A stretch of 64,000 nt of DNA from Leisingera sp. ANG1 (GCF_000203975.2 NZ_AFCF02000001.1:62001-126000); one strand, 5' to 3'. Shown: positions 16,481-24,865, counted from the stretch's first letter. Notes: generated from the sequence alone by a model not told the origin. Numbers and translations: made by a program.

Positions 16481-16841
16481 GGCTTGCCTCCGGCGCAGAA
16501 TTCTTTATTCGGGGCCGATCTATCGCTGAATCAGCGTCCCGGGGCAAGCCCGATGCGCGATTCGCGAATCACCTTTGGCGCTGCGACTCACTGGCGTTTT
16601 GCACAGGTGAAAAATACCCCTCAGGTTGAGTTTCTTTATTTTGCAATAATATGCGTGTGAATAACACGGTGAATAACCTGTGGATGAATTGAAATAACTG
16701 AAATTGCGCAAAAAATAGCGGGTTGAAGTTAAAGTAAATGAAACTACAAAATACAATGTGAAATTGCATTTTATGTTTGCGCTGCGCGGCGCCCGTGCCA
16801 GCGTCAAGGAGCCTTTTGTCCTTAACGAATGGGGTTCCAAA
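16481..16841 (+). promoter_or_regulatory. AT-rich leader and promoter region of the repeat-peptide operon
   Basis: A 361-base stretch without a gene. Positions about 16600-16790 are strikingly AT-rich compared with the rest of the window. It holds the palindrome GATTCGCGAATC at 16559-16570 and GTGAATAAC twice, 12 bases apart (16657-16665 and 16669-16677). The inverted pair TTATT...AATAA lies near 16636-16649. A fair sigma-70-like promoter is TTAAAG (16729-16734), 17 bases, TACAAT (16752-16757). GTG at 16758 and ATG at 16773 lie in frame with the peptide gene but lack ribosome sites. The composition suggests tight regulation or recent arrival. Confidence 0.55.
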
Positions 16842-17510
16842 ATGACTGCTCAGCGTAAAATCCAGACCATCCACGCAACCCGCCATGCCACTGGCGCCAG
16901 CCTGTTCGAGGGCGATGCAACAGAGATGTTCTCCTCCGGCTCCGCGCCTGAACTCAATGCGGGTCTGTCAGTAGGGGAAGGCGTTTCGCTGTTCTCCTCG
17001 GGCTCCATGCCGCAGACGGCAGAGAGCTGGGCAGGCGGGGAAACCGGGCTGTTCTCCAGCGGTTCGGCGCCGTCGGCCTGCAGCGAAACCGCGGCTGGCG
17101 ATCTGGTGGAGATGTTCTCCTCTGGCTCCGCCCCTGCCGCCCGCGCTGACACCTCAGCGGGGGATTTGGTGCAGATGTTTTCTTCCGGGTCTGCACCCTT
17201 AAATCAATCTGAGGTTGCTTCCGGCAATTTGACTGAACTGTTTTCTTCTGGCTCCGCCCCGGCAATGGGAAATGAAACCGCCTCCGGCGATCTGACGGAA
17301 ATGTTCTCGTCAGGCTCGGCCCCCGCGGCACAGGCCGGAACCGGCGCGGGCGAGGGGGTGGAAATGTTCTCCTCCGGCTCCGCTCCGGCCGCCACTGCAG
17401 AGGCGGGCGCGGGCGAGGGGACGCATCTGTTCTCCTCCGGCTCCGCACCGGCGGCTGAGGCCCGCACCAGCGACGGCGACGCGACCCGGCTGTTTTCCTC
17501 GGGCAGCTGA
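16842..17510 (+). CDS. Ten-motif FSSGS repeat protein, candidate multi-core peptide precursor
   Basis: Protein of 222 residues. A 28-residue leader (MTAQRKIQTIHATRHATGAS and following) precedes the first FSSGS at 30-34. Then come nine units, eight of 21 residues and one of 20. Each begins AP (once MP), varies in the middle, usually contains G(D/E/N) and a hydrophobic M or L, and ends in FSSGS; the last FSSGS is the C-terminus. The motif is invariant in protein sequence, yet its serines use TCC, TCG, TCT, TCA and AGC, so selection acts on the peptide. No signal sequence or fold is visible. The start at 16842 is chosen on the basic leader; its ribosome site is weak. An 8-base-pair hairpin follows, then a helical protein and an exporter gene. 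A bacterial multi-core modified-peptide precursor is the best guess; an adhesin-like or metal-binding repeat protein is the alternative. Confidence 0.7.
   Translation: MTAQRKIQTIHATRHATGASLFEGDATEMFSSGSAPELNAGLSVGEGVSLFSSGSMPQTAESWAGGETGLFSSGSAPSACSETAAGDLVEMFSSGSAPAARADTSAGDLVQMFSSGSAPLNQSEVASGNLTELFSSGSAPAMGNETASGDLTEMFSSGSAPAAQAGTGAGEGVEMFSSGSAPAATAEAGAGEGTHLFSSGSAPAAEARTSDGDATRLFSSGS
16927..17507 (+). repeat. Coding repeat with 63-base period
   Basis: The FSSGS-coding segments recur every 63 bases (once 60) through ten copies, in step with the protein units. Spacer DNA is diverged and synonymous positions differ within the core, so this is an old coding repeat, not a recent tandem duplication. 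Confidence 0.9.
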
Positions 17511-17517
17511 CCGGACC

Positions 17518-17541
17518 GGGGCCGGCCTCCCTCCCGGCCCC
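17518..17541 (+). promoter_or_regulatory. Intercistronic hairpin after the repeat-peptide gene
   Basis: GGGGCCGG and CCGGCCCC form an eight-pair stem with an eight-base loop, seven bases past the peptide stop and 66 bases before the next gene. There is no U-run. Such stems often protect or attenuate a message so that a precursor is made in excess of its enzyme; that role is inferred. Confidence 0.5.
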
Positions 17542-17607
17542 TGACCATCGGCGGTCCCGCATCCGGGGCCGCCCTTGCCGCGCCGCTCACACCCGCAGGA
17601 GGTTTCC

Positions 17608-18669
17608 ATGGCCCAGATCATCCCGTTCTTCTCACCATCCGCCCGCCAGTCCCGGGCGGATGCTCAGGCTGCGCTGATTGGCGGCTTCGCCGCGCAACGG
17701 CGCCCGCAGGAGGACGTGTTCTGGCTCAAGGAAAACGCCGAGCTGTTGAATATTCTGGAATGCACCAGAGCCGATGTTGCCGCTGAGGCCCTGGCGCCCT
17801 TGCAGGGGTTCTACGACGGTGCGGCGCGGCATATCAGTTTCTTCCGCCAGTATTACCGCTTCATCCTGTCGATCTGCTTGGATCTGGAAGACTTGGGTCA
17901 TCCCGGGGAGACCGGCGCGCAGCTGGCCGCATGGATCCGCGCCGAAGGGCTGGCGCAGGCAGAGCTGTCCGACCTGCAGCGCGCCGAAGCCCGCCGCCTG
18001 CTGGCGCGCCGCGGTGAGATCCTGCAGGACGACGGGTTGGACGACCGGCTGCGCGCTTTCATCTCGCGCCCGGAAACCTTTGCCATTCCAAACAAAAAAG
18101 CCGCTTACGAGCTGACCCACATCGTCTTTTACCTGTCGGAATACGGCCGCCGCGACCCGCAGCTGTCGCAGGCGGCGCTGACCAGTCTCGAGTTTGCGGG
18201 GCTGGTGGCCTTCCTCGACCAGAACGCTGATTTGCTTGCCGAAATCTGCATTGCGTTGCGCTATGCCGGCCAGCAGCCGCCCGCCGCCTGGGAGGGCTGG
18301 CTTGACAGGCATGTATCCGCCTTTACTCTATCAGAGCGAGAATTTTCTGGACTTCATGATTCTTATCACGAGTATTTTGTTGTTAACTGGCTCATGATCC
18401 TGTCTGGGCGAAAACCCTTCCGGCAGGCGGTTCCCGCGGGGGGCGTGCATGTGTCAGCTGTGCGGGGAGGAAGTATCTTGAGAAGCCTTTCAGAAGCAGT
18501 ATTCGAGGCCGGAATGGCCCAGTCAGGCTGGAGTGCCGTCAAGCGGCGCACCGAGGCCATGCTGAACGAGGAAGAACACGGGCTGCTGAGCGCGGCGGAA
18601 CGCAGCTGCGCCGGCTTTGCCCATTTCTTTGAAGGATTTGCCCGGGCGGGCAGCGCGGGGGCAGCGTGA
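17608..18669 (+). CDS. Helical protein of unknown function linked to the repeat peptide
   Basis: Cytoplasmic, mostly helical protein of 353 residues; I cannot assign a known enzyme family. Three segments share a His-plus-aromatic pattern: HISFFRQYYRF starting at 75, YELTHIVFYLSEYG at 167-180 and LHDSYHEYFVVNWLM at 249-263. Two of them are followed by Gly-Arg (YGR at 179-181, SGRKP at 266-270), which suggests an internal helical duplication with a buried His site. The start at 17608 follows GGAGG at five bases. DNA at about 18310-18400 is unusually AT-rich for the window. Its stop overlaps the start of the DMT transporter gene (TGATG). Its position between a multi-core peptide and an exporter suggests a peptide-modifying role, which is inference. 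Confidence 0.65.
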   Translation: MAQIIPFFSPSARQSRADAQAALIGGFAAQRRPQEDVFWLKENAELLNILECTRADVAAEALAPLQGFYDGAARHISFFRQYYRFILSICLDLEDLGHPGETGAQLAAWIRAEGLAQAELSDLQRAEARRLLARRGEILQDDGLDDRLRAFISRPETFAIPNKKAAYELTHIVFYLSEYGRRDPQLSQAALTSLEFAGLVAFLDQNADLLAEICIALRYAGQQPPAAWEGWLDRHVSAFTLSEREFSGLHDSYHEYFVVNWLMILSGRKPFRQAVPAGGVHVSAVRGGSILRSLSEAVFEAGMAQSGWSAVKRRTEAMLNEEEHGLLSAAERSCAGFAHFFEGFARAGSAGAA

Positions 18670-19586
18670 TGGGCTGTTCGCGCAACCAGGCTCTGGGCGG
18701 GGCCATGCTGGTGGTGGCCTATACTGGTCTGATCGCCTCTGCTGACGGGATCACGAAACTTTTGGCGGGCCAGTATGCGGCGGCGCAGCTTTACGCGCTG
18801 TCAGGGGCCATGGTGGTCGGATTCTGCCTGCTGGCGGACCGGCTCCCCCGGCTGCGCGGCGGCTTCCGCACCCGCTGCCCGCGGGCGATGGCGCTGCGCT
18901 CTGTGGCGACGCTGATTGCCGCTGTCTGTTTTTTCTATGCGTTCCGCCTGCTGCCCTTTGCCGAAGTGTTTGTCTTCATCGGACTGATGCCGCTTTTGGC
19001 GGGGGCGATGTCCGGCCTTGTGCTGAAGGAGCCGGTGCGCCCGGCGGCCTGGATTGCGCTGCTGGCTGGCTTTGCCGGGGTGCTGTTCCTGCTGCCCCAT
19101 GGCGGTGACGGCAGCCATTCCGCAACTGGTCATTTCGTGGCTTTCGCGGCGGTGGTGTCCGGCACGTTTTCCATGACCATTGCACGGTTTATCGGCCGTT
19201 ATGAAAGCAACGCGCTGGCGCAGGTGTTTTATCCGAACCTGACGCTGTGCGGTGCGATGCTGCTGGCGCTGCCATTTGTCTGGGTGCCGATGCCGCTGGC
19301 GGATGTTGCTTGGGCGGCAGCCTATGCGTTCCTGCTGTTCGGTGCGCGCTGGCTCCTGGTGGTGGCGCTGCGTCTGCTGGCCTCCTACGCCGTGACGCCG
19401 CTGATGAATCTGCAGTTCATCTGGATGGCAGTGATCGGCGCGGTGTTCTTTGGGGAGTTTCCGCCGGCCTCCACTTACTTGGGCGGCGCCATCGTTATTG
19501 CCTCCGGCCTCTATCTGGTCTGGGACCAGTTCGCACCCGCGATGCCGCGGCTGCGCAGTGCCGGGCGGCTGCAGACGGATCCGTGA
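18669..19586 (+). CDS. DMT superfamily (EamA) transporter of the peptide operon
   Basis: Inner-membrane protein of 305 residues with ten predicted membrane helices in two five-helix EamA repeats, for example LGGAMLVVAYTGLIASADG and YLGGAIVIASGLYLVWDQF. Members export metabolites such as amino acids, nucleosides or drugs. The ATG at 18669 overlaps the TGA of the preceding gene by one base, so translation is coupled. The coupling makes it the likely export step, or a supplier or remover of a small product, for the repeat-peptide system. Substrate is unknown. It ends 112 bases before erpA on the opposite strand. Confidence 0.83.
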   Translation: MGCSRNQALGGAMLVVAYTGLIASADGITKLLAGQYAAAQLYALSGAMVVGFCLLADRLPRLRGGFRTRCPRAMALRSVATLIAAVCFFYAFRLLPFAEVFVFIGLMPLLAGAMSGLVLKEPVRPAAWIALLAGFAGVLFLLPHGGDGSHSATGHFVAFAAVVSGTFSMTIARFIGRYESNALAQVFYPNLTLCGAMLLALPFVWVPMPLADVAWAAAYAFLLFGARWLLVVALRLLASYAVTPLMNLQFIWMAVIGAVFFGEFPPASTYLGGAIVIASGLYLVWDQFAPAMPRLRSAGRLQTDP

Positions 19587-19606
19587 CATCTGGCTGAGAG
19601 GGTGCC

Positions 19607-19693
19607 GCGCCCCGCGAGGGGCGCCGGAATTATGCGATAATTCCGGCTCGGAAAACATCTGTTTTCCGGGCCGTTTTCCGCGCCGGTAAACGG
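19607..19693. repeat. Four-hairpin intergenic element between convergent genes
   Basis: Successive stems are GCGCCCC/GGGGCGC (19607-19624), CCGGAATTAT/ATAATTCCGG with loop GCG (19624-19646), CGGAAAAC/GTTTTCCG (19649-19668) and CCGTTT/AAACGG around GCGCC (19671-19693). The last three match the layout at 32288-32358 hairpin for hairpin, with the same loops and different stems. Confidence 0.6.
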
Positions 19694-19698
19694 CGGGA

Positions 19699-20022
19699 TT
19701 ACATGGAGAACGAGGTGCCGCAGCCGCAGCTGGAGGTGGCGTTGGGGTTTTCGATGGTAAACCGCGCGCCGATCAATTCCTCGGTGAAGTCGATCACCGC
19801 GTTTTCAAGGAACGGCAGGGAAACACTGTCGACGACAACTTTTTCGCCCTGGCCTTCGAGCACCAGATCGTCGTCCTTTGCCTCATCCAGAGCAATCTCG
19901 TACTGGAAGCCGGAGCAGCCGCCGCCTTCCACCGCGACACGCAGCGCCTGGCCCTGGTCCGCGGCGCCGATCTCGGCCAGCCGGGCAAAGGCGCGGTCTG
20001 TGACTTTGGGGGGCAGGTTCAT
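19699..20022 (-). CDS. erpA: A-type iron-sulfur carrier, ErpA/IscA family
   Basis: Protein of 107 residues that carries and inserts Fe-S clusters into target apoproteins. The three conserved cysteines are visible: one in GGGCSGFQY near residues 36-44 and the C-terminal pair in SCGCG near 99-103. The start at 20022 is chosen because GGAG lies eight bases upstream; the frame extends to 20055 but that start has no ribosome site. The gene is divergent from dgt. ErpA is favoured over IscA because no other Isc gene is nearby, but the two are hard to tell apart by sequence alone. Confidence 0.88.
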   Translation of the reverse strand: MNLPPKVTDRAFARLAEIGAADQGQALRVAVEGGGCSGFQYEIALDEAKDDDLVLEGQGEKVVVDSVSLPFLENAVIDFTEELIGARFTIENPNATSSCGCGTSFSM

Positions 20023-20113
20023 CAGCTTTCTCCACGGGCGTAGGTTGCAGCGCAAAGCTTTATATAGAAAGGTGCAATTCAGGCGGCAAGATTTGTAAGG
20101 GAAAAGATTTCAT

Positions 20114-21265
20114 ATGCATGCGCCTTATGCCACGATGCCGGACCGCAGCCGCGGGCGGCAGGTGCCGGAGGAGGAGAGCTCCTTTCGTTCCCCCTACCAG
20201 CGCGACCGCGACCGGATTATCCACGCCAGCGCCTTCCGGCGGCTGAAACACAAGACCCAGGTGTTCGTGGAGCATGAGGGCGACAATTACCGCACACGTC
20301 TGACCCATTCGATCGAGGTCGGGCAGGTGGGCCGCACCATTGCCGGCGCGCTAGGGCTGAACCAGGAGCTGACCGAGGCAGTGGCGCTGGCGCATGACCT
20401 GGGACACACGCCGTTCGGCCACACTGGCGAGGATGCGCTGCATGCGCTGATGGCGCCTTATGGCGGCTTTGACCACAATGCCCAGGCGATCCGTATCGTG
20501 ACCTGCCTGGAGCGCCACTACGCCGAGTTTGACGGCTTGAACCTGACCTGGGAAACCCTTGAAGCGATTGCCAAACACAATGGCCCTGTGGTGGGGGAGC
20601 TGCCCTGGGCGCTGGCCGAATGCAATGCCGCCATCGACCTGGAACTGCACACCCATGCCAGCGCCGAGGCGCAGGTGGCGGCGCTGTCCGATGACATCGC
20701 ATATAACAACCACGACCTGCATGATGCGCTGCGGGCCGGGCTGTTTACCGACGGTGACTTGGCGCGGCTGCCGCTCTTGGACAGGGCCTATGGCGCGGTG
20801 GACCGGAAATACCCCGGCCTTGATCCCAACCGCCGCCGGCATGAGGCGCTGCGGCGGTTCTTTGGGTTCATGGTGGAGGATGTGATCAACACGGCCCAGC
20901 ACTTGCTTGCGGAATCCGGCGTGCAAAGCGTCGAGGAGGTCCGCGGTCTGGGCCATCCGGTGGTGAAATTCTCCGATTCGCTGTGGCGCGACCTGAAGGA
21001 AATCCGCGCCTTTCTGTTCACCCGCATGTACCGGGCGCCCTCTGTGATGGAGAAGCGGGCCAAAGTTGCCAAGGTGGTGGAGGCGCTGTTTCCCTATTTT
21101 CTGGACAATCCGCAGGACATGCCGGAGCGCTGGCACGCGGAGATTGCGGCCGCACAGGACCGCACCGCGCTGGCGCGGATCGTGTCGGATTACATCGCCG
21201 GCATGACCGACCGCTTTGCCCTGCAGCTGCATGAGCGGCTGATCGGGGTAAAGGTCGAGGTGTAA
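20114..21265 (+). CDS. dgt: Deoxyguanosinetriphosphate triphosphohydrolase
   Basis: HD-superfamily dNTPase of 383 residues that splits dNTPs to deoxynucleosides and tripolyphosphate, tuning precursor pools. The N-terminus SPYQRDRDRIIHASAFRRLKHKTQVF and TRLTHSIEVGQVGRTIA are typical. The metal-binding HD motif is AHDLGHTPFGHTGE near residues 94-107, and a later DDIAYNNHDLHDAL supplies further ligands. The length matches the shorter alphaproteobacterial form. The ATG at 20114 lies 91 bases from the divergent erpA start, so they share a promoter region. Confidence 0.93.
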   Translation: MHAPYATMPDRSRGRQVPEEESSFRSPYQRDRDRIIHASAFRRLKHKTQVFVEHEGDNYRTRLTHSIEVGQVGRTIAGALGLNQELTEAVALAHDLGHTPFGHTGEDALHALMAPYGGFDHNAQAIRIVTCLERHYAEFDGLNLTWETLEAIAKHNGPVVGELPWALAECNAAIDLELHTHASAEAQVAALSDDIAYNNHDLHDALRAGLFTDGDLARLPLLDRAYGAVDRKYPGLDPNRRRHEALRRFFGFMVEDVINTAQHLLAESGVQSVEEVRGLGHPVVKFSDSLWRDLKEIRAFLFTRMYRAPSVMEKRAKVAKVVEALFPYFLDNPQDMPERWHAEIAAAQDRTALARIVSDYIAGMTDRFALQLHERLIGVKVEV

Positions 21266-21664
21266 GGGCTTCGGGCTGCTGCCGTTTTCTGTTCTTCTAT
21301 CTGGGTATGTCCTGTCTGCGTGCCTTTCAATGGGGCGGTGTAAAGATGGCGGCGCCGCCAACGGGGGCGGAGGAAAGGGCCGTAACGCCAGCGCGCCCCG
21401 GGTCCGGTCAAAAGCTTTATCGTTCAAACGCCCCTGCACCTTTTGTGGAGGTGGTCTTGGGGGTCCTGGTCTCCTGTTTGCGCGGGGTGCCAGACCCGCG
21501 CCTTGTGCTGCAGCGGGGGTGACTGTCGCATATTCCGGTTAAGGTCCGGAAAGCGGGGCGTGCGGTGCTGACAGTGTTTGCGCAACGCCCTGTGGCGGCT
21601 TGTACCGTGCTGGATGTTCCCGTAATGTTCTTATTGAATTTAAATGTACAGAAGGATTGCCGGA
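21266..21664. other. 399-base intergenic stretch without a recognised gene
   Basis: Between dgt and the GFA gene I see no convincing coding frame. It holds GGCGGCGCCGCC near 21350 and a stem-loop GCGCGGG...CCCGCGC near 21480-21505, without a U-run. I compared it by eye with RNase P, SRP and tmRNA landmarks and found no match. The last 60 bases are AT-rich and probably carry the promoter of the next gene. Confidence 0.4.
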
Positions 21665-22057
21665 ATGATTGAGGGAAGCTGCTGCTGCGGCGCTGTCAGA
21701 TTTGAATTGCTGGCGCAGCCTGCGCTGATGGGCACCTGCCATTGCTCCCGCTGCCGCAAGGCCGGGGCCAGCACCATCGTCTTTGTGAAAAAGGCCGATT
21801 TGCGCTGGATTGCAGGCAAGGAGGAGGTGGCGCTGTATCTGCCTGCGCCGCCCTATAAATACGGCCGCTGCTTCTGCCGGATCTGCGGCAGCTCTCTGGG
21901 CGAGATCCTGTCGGAGGAGGAGAGCTTCCCGATCGCAGCAAATGCGCTGGACGGGGTGCTGGAGGTGTCGAACAGCTTTCATGAGTTCGTGGGCGAGAAA
22001 CCCGGCTGGTATGAAATCTGTGACGGGGCAAAGCAGTCGCAGGGGCATCCGGCCTAG
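21665..22057 (+). CDS. GFA family protein (glutathione-dependent formaldehyde-activating-like)
   Basis: Small zinc protein of 130 residues. Cysteine motifs fit the GFA fold: CCCGAVRFEL at the start, TCHCSRCRKAGAS near 24-36, and RCFCRICGSSLG near 68-79. The family is named for S-hydroxymethyl glutathione formation, though most members have no proven activity. The start at 21665 follows AAGGA; the longer frame from 21644 lacks a ribosome site. The gene stands alone, about 140 bases before the YciI pair. Confidence 0.87.
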   Translation: MIEGSCCCGAVRFELLAQPALMGTCHCSRCRKAGASTIVFVKKADLRWIAGKEEVALYLPAPPYKYGRCFCRICGSSLGEILSEEESFPIAANALDGVLEVSNSFHEFVGEKPGWYEICDGAKQSQGHPA

Positions 22058-22201
22058 GCATGGCAGCGCAGGGTGGGCGGCTGCCCGCCTTGCCTGCTAT
22101 GCGGTTTCCCAAATTGGCCGTAAGCCGTGCTATGATCTGGCCCTATGATGCCGCGGGGCATCGGCGTTATCCGCGAGGGGAGGCATAACGAGGGGAAAGC
22201 C

Positions 22202-22501
22202 ATGGCACGCTGGACCGTCACATTCACGGACAAGCCCGAAATGGACCGGGTGCGCAGCGACAAGAAGCGGCGCGAGGCGCATATTGCCTTTGTGCGCGCA
22301 CGGCCTGAGTTGCAGATCGGCGGCGCGCTGGCGATGCGGCCGATGCAGGACTTCCCCGGCGCGATCTGGAATGTCGAGGCCGAAACCCGCCAGGATGTGG
22401 AGCGGCTGATCCTGCAGGACCCGTATTACGTGGCCTCCTTGCGCACGTATAAAATCACCGAATGGGGCACCGCCTCCGCCATCCAGGGGATGTTTTCATG
22501 A
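22202..22501 (+). CDS. YciI-like protein, first of a pair
   Basis: Protein of 99 residues with the YciI/ferredoxin-like dimer fold. Visible elements are an N-terminal strand WTVTFTD, a conserved REAHIAFV with a His, and the C-terminal DPYYVASLRTYKITEW, which matches the family DPy pattern. Function of YciI-like proteins is largely unknown. The start at 22202 follows AGGGGAAA. The stop overlaps the start of the next, paralogous gene by four bases (ATGA), so the two are coupled and may form a heterodimer. Confidence 0.8.
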   Translation: MARWTVTFTDKPEMDRVRSDKKRREAHIAFVRARPELQIGGALAMRPMQDFPGAIWNVEAETRQDVERLILQDPYYVASLRTYKITEWGTASAIQGMFS

Positions 22502-22836
22502 CCGCCGCCCGTGAAGCCCGCAAATCCGCGCCCGCTCTGACCCGCTGGGCCGTGCTGTTCCGCGATGCGCCTGCGATGATGGATATCCGGGCGGACAAGG
22601 CCCGGCGCGATGCCCATGTGGCCTATGTCGAGGATCATCCGGAACTGCGCATCGGCGGCGGGCTGAAACCGGACATCGACGGCGATTTCTGCGGCGCCCT
22701 GTGGATTGTCGAGGCCGAGGACCGGATCGAGGTGGAGCACCTGATCCATGGCGATCCGTTTTACGTGCCCGCCTTCCGCTCCTACGAGATATTCACCTGG
22801 GGCAAGATCCTGGAAGACCGCACCGCGGTTCTGTAA
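22498..22836 (+). CDS. YciI-like protein, second of a pair
   Basis: Protein of 112 residues, clearly homologous to the preceding one: WAVLFRD, RRDAHVAYVEDHPELRIGGGL, and DPFYVPAFRSYEIFTWG line up with the same segments of the first protein. It has an extra basic N-terminus. The ATG at 22498 lies within the end of the first gene, and AGGGGATG gives a ribosome site. A local duplication produced the pair. Role unknown. Confidence 0.8.
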   Translation: MTAAREARKSAPALTRWAVLFRDAPAMMDIRADKARRDAHVAYVEDHPELRIGGGLKPDIDGDFCGALWIVEAEDRIEVEHLIHGDPFYVPAFRSYEIFTWGKILEDRTAVL

Positions 22837-22847
22837 GCCGCGCACCG

Positions 22848-22915
22848 CGGCAGCGGCGCAATTTTCTTCAGTAAGAAAATTGGCCGGAAAATTCGAATTT
22901 TCCGGTGCCGCCTGC
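22848..22915. repeat. Double-hairpin intergenic element upstream of argS
   Basis: A stem CAATTTTCTT/AAGAAAATTG (22859-22882), one G, then the perfect 22-base palindrome at 22884-22905 and TGCCGCC. The element at 47943-47987 has the same plan (stem, one G, 22-base stem, TGCGGCC) with unrelated stem sequences. Confidence 0.6.
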
Positions 22916-23001
22916 CTGAGGCCCCAGGCTGCTCTTGCAATCCTGTTGACCCTTCCGGCGGCCCCCGGTATCCGCAGTGCTGAACAGTTGGGACGCCAGA
23001 C

Positions 23002-24747
23002 ATGAACCTCTTTACCGATATCCGCACGCTTGTGATTGACAGCCTGACCGCCATGACCGGCGAAGGCGCGCTGCCCGAGGGGCTCGATTTTGCCAATGTG
23101 GCGGTGGAGCCGCCGCGTGATGCCGCTCATGGCGACATGGCAACAAATGCGGCGATGGTGCTGGCCAAGCCCGCCAAGATGAAGCCGCGCGACATTGCCG
23201 AGGCGCTGGCCGCCAAGCTGGCCGCGGATGAGCGGATCACCTCGGCTGAGGTGGCAGGCCCTGGCTTCCTCAACCTGCGGCTGGCCCCCGGCGTCTGGCA
23301 GGCGGTTCTGAAGTCAGTCCTGGACGCAGGCACGGATTTCGGCCGCTCGGACATGGGCGCGGACAAGCGCGTTAATGTGGAGTATGTCTCTGCCAACCCG
23401 ACCGGTCCGCTGCATGTGGGCCACACCCGCGGCGCGGTGTTCGGCGACGCGCTGGCGGCGCTGCTGGCCTATGCCGGCTATGACGTCACCCGCGAATACT
23501 ACATCAACGACGGCGGCGGCCAGGTCGATGTGCTGGCACGCTCAGTCTACCTGCGCTACCTGGAGGCGCACGGTCAGGAAGTGGCCTTTGCCGACGGCAC
23601 CTATCCGGGCGACTACCTGGTCCCCGTCGGTCAGGCGCTGAAGGATAAGGTGGGCGATGCCTATGTCGGCAAGGGCGAGGATGTCTGGCTGGCGGAAGTG
23701 CGTGAATTCTCCACCGATGCGATGATGGAGCTGATCCGCGAGGACCTGGCCCAGCTCGGCATCAAGATGGACAAGTTCTACTCCGAGAAGTCGCTCTATG
23801 GCACCGGCAAGATCGAGGCGGCGCTGGCCAGCCTGGAATCCAAGGGGCTGATCTATCAGGGCGTGCTGGAGCCGCCGAAGGGCAAGAAGCCCGACGATTG
23901 GGAGCCGCGCGAGCAGACCCTGTTCAAATCCACCGATCATGGTGACGATGTGGACCGGGCGGTGAAGAAATCCGACGGCTCCTGGACCTATTTCGCGCCG
24001 GATATCGCCTATCACTTCGACAAGGTGGAGCGCGGCTTTGACGAGCTGATCGACATCTTCGGCGCCGACCACGGCGGCTACGTTAAACGCATGAAGGCAG
24101 CGGTTTCGGCGCTCTCCGACGGCAAGGTGCCGCTGGACATCAAGCTGTGCCAGCTGGTCAAGCTGTTCAAGGACGGCCAGGAATTCAAGATGTCCAAGCG
24201 GGCAGGGACCTTTGTCACCCTGCGCGATGTGGTGGATGCAGTGGGCGCCGACGTCACCCGCTTCATGCTGCTCACCCGCAAGAACGACCAGGGCTTCGAC
24301 TTCGACCTCGACAAGGCGCTGGAGCAGTCCAAGGACAACCCGGTGTTCTATGTGCAATACGCCAATGCGCGGATCTGCTCGACCCTGCGCAAGGCGGAGG
24401 AGCAGGGCATTGCCGCGGATGACACCACCCTGAACGCTGCCGACCTCAGCCTGATCGCCGATCCGGCGCAGCTGGCGGTGGCCAAGAAGCTGGCCGAATG
24501 GCCGCGCCAGGTGGAAATCGCCGCCCGCACCCATGAACCGCACCGGGTGGCCTTCTATCTCTACGATCTCGCGTCTGAGCTGCACGGGCTCTATCACCTC
24601 GGCAAATCCAATGAGGATTTACGCTTTGTTAAGGAGAGCAGCCAATCGGCAACACATGCGAATTTGGCACTGGCGCGGGCCGTTTCCGTTGTCATTTCCG
24701 CAGGTCTTGGTATTCTTGGCGTGAAACCGGCAGAAGAGATGCGATAA
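23002..24747 (+). CDS. argS: Arginyl-tRNA synthetase
   Basis: Class I aminoacyl-tRNA synthetase of 581 residues that charges tRNA-Arg. The HIGH-type motif is HVGHTRG within [19 protein letters not shown] near residues 129-147, and a KMSKR sequence occurs in [14 protein letters not shown]. The N-terminal Add-1 domain and C-terminal anticodon-binding DALR helices are present. It is followed by the SPOR protein, nagZ, scpA and scpB in the order typical of Rhodobacteraceae. Confidence 0.97.
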   Translation: MNLFTDIRTLVIDSLTAMTGEGALPEGLDFANVAVEPPRDAAHGDMATNAAMVLAKPAKMKPRDIAEALAAKLAADERITSAEVAGPGFLNLRLAPGVWQAVLKSVLDAGTDFGRSDMGADKRVNVEYVSANPTGPLHVGHTRGAVFGDALAALLAYAGYDVTREYYINDGGGQVDVLARSVYLRYLEAHGQEVAFADGTYPGDYLVPVGQALKDKVGDAYVGKGEDVWLAEVREFSTDAMMELIREDLAQLGIKMDKFYSEKSLYGTGKIEAALASLESKGLIYQGVLEPPKGKKPDDWEPREQTLFKSTDHGDDVDRAVKKSDGSWTYFAPDIAYHFDKVERGFDELIDIFGADHGGYVKRMKAAVSALSDGKVPLDIKLCQLVKLFKDGQEFKMSKRAGTFVTLRDVVDAVGADVTRFMLLTRKNDQGFDFDLDKALEQSKDNPVFYVQYANARICSTLRKAEEQGIAADDTTLNAADLSLIADPAQLAVAKKLAEWPRQVEIAARTHEPHRVAFYLYDLASELHGLYHLGKSNEDLRFVKESSQSATHANLALARAVSVVISAGLGILGVKPAEEMR

Positions 24748-24865
24748 CCAAAGGGGCCTGCCCCCTGAGGGAATAAATCACACATTCCGCCGGACTGAGG
24801 CAGTTCAAGAGACTTGGGGTGCAGCACCGGTTCAGGTGCTGCCGAACCGAGCAGTGAGGCGGACA

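Noticed and set aside
16927-17507. Regular 63-base repeats that could suggest a CRISPR array
   Set aside because: The repeats are one continuous reading frame with conserved amino acids and diverged codons; there are no identical DNA repeats with unique spacers and no cas genes.
21266-21664. Possible RNase P, SRP or other stable RNA in the gap after dgt
   Set aside because: GGAGGAAAG and GGTCCGGAAAG recall parts of such RNAs, but the rest of the conserved core is absent.
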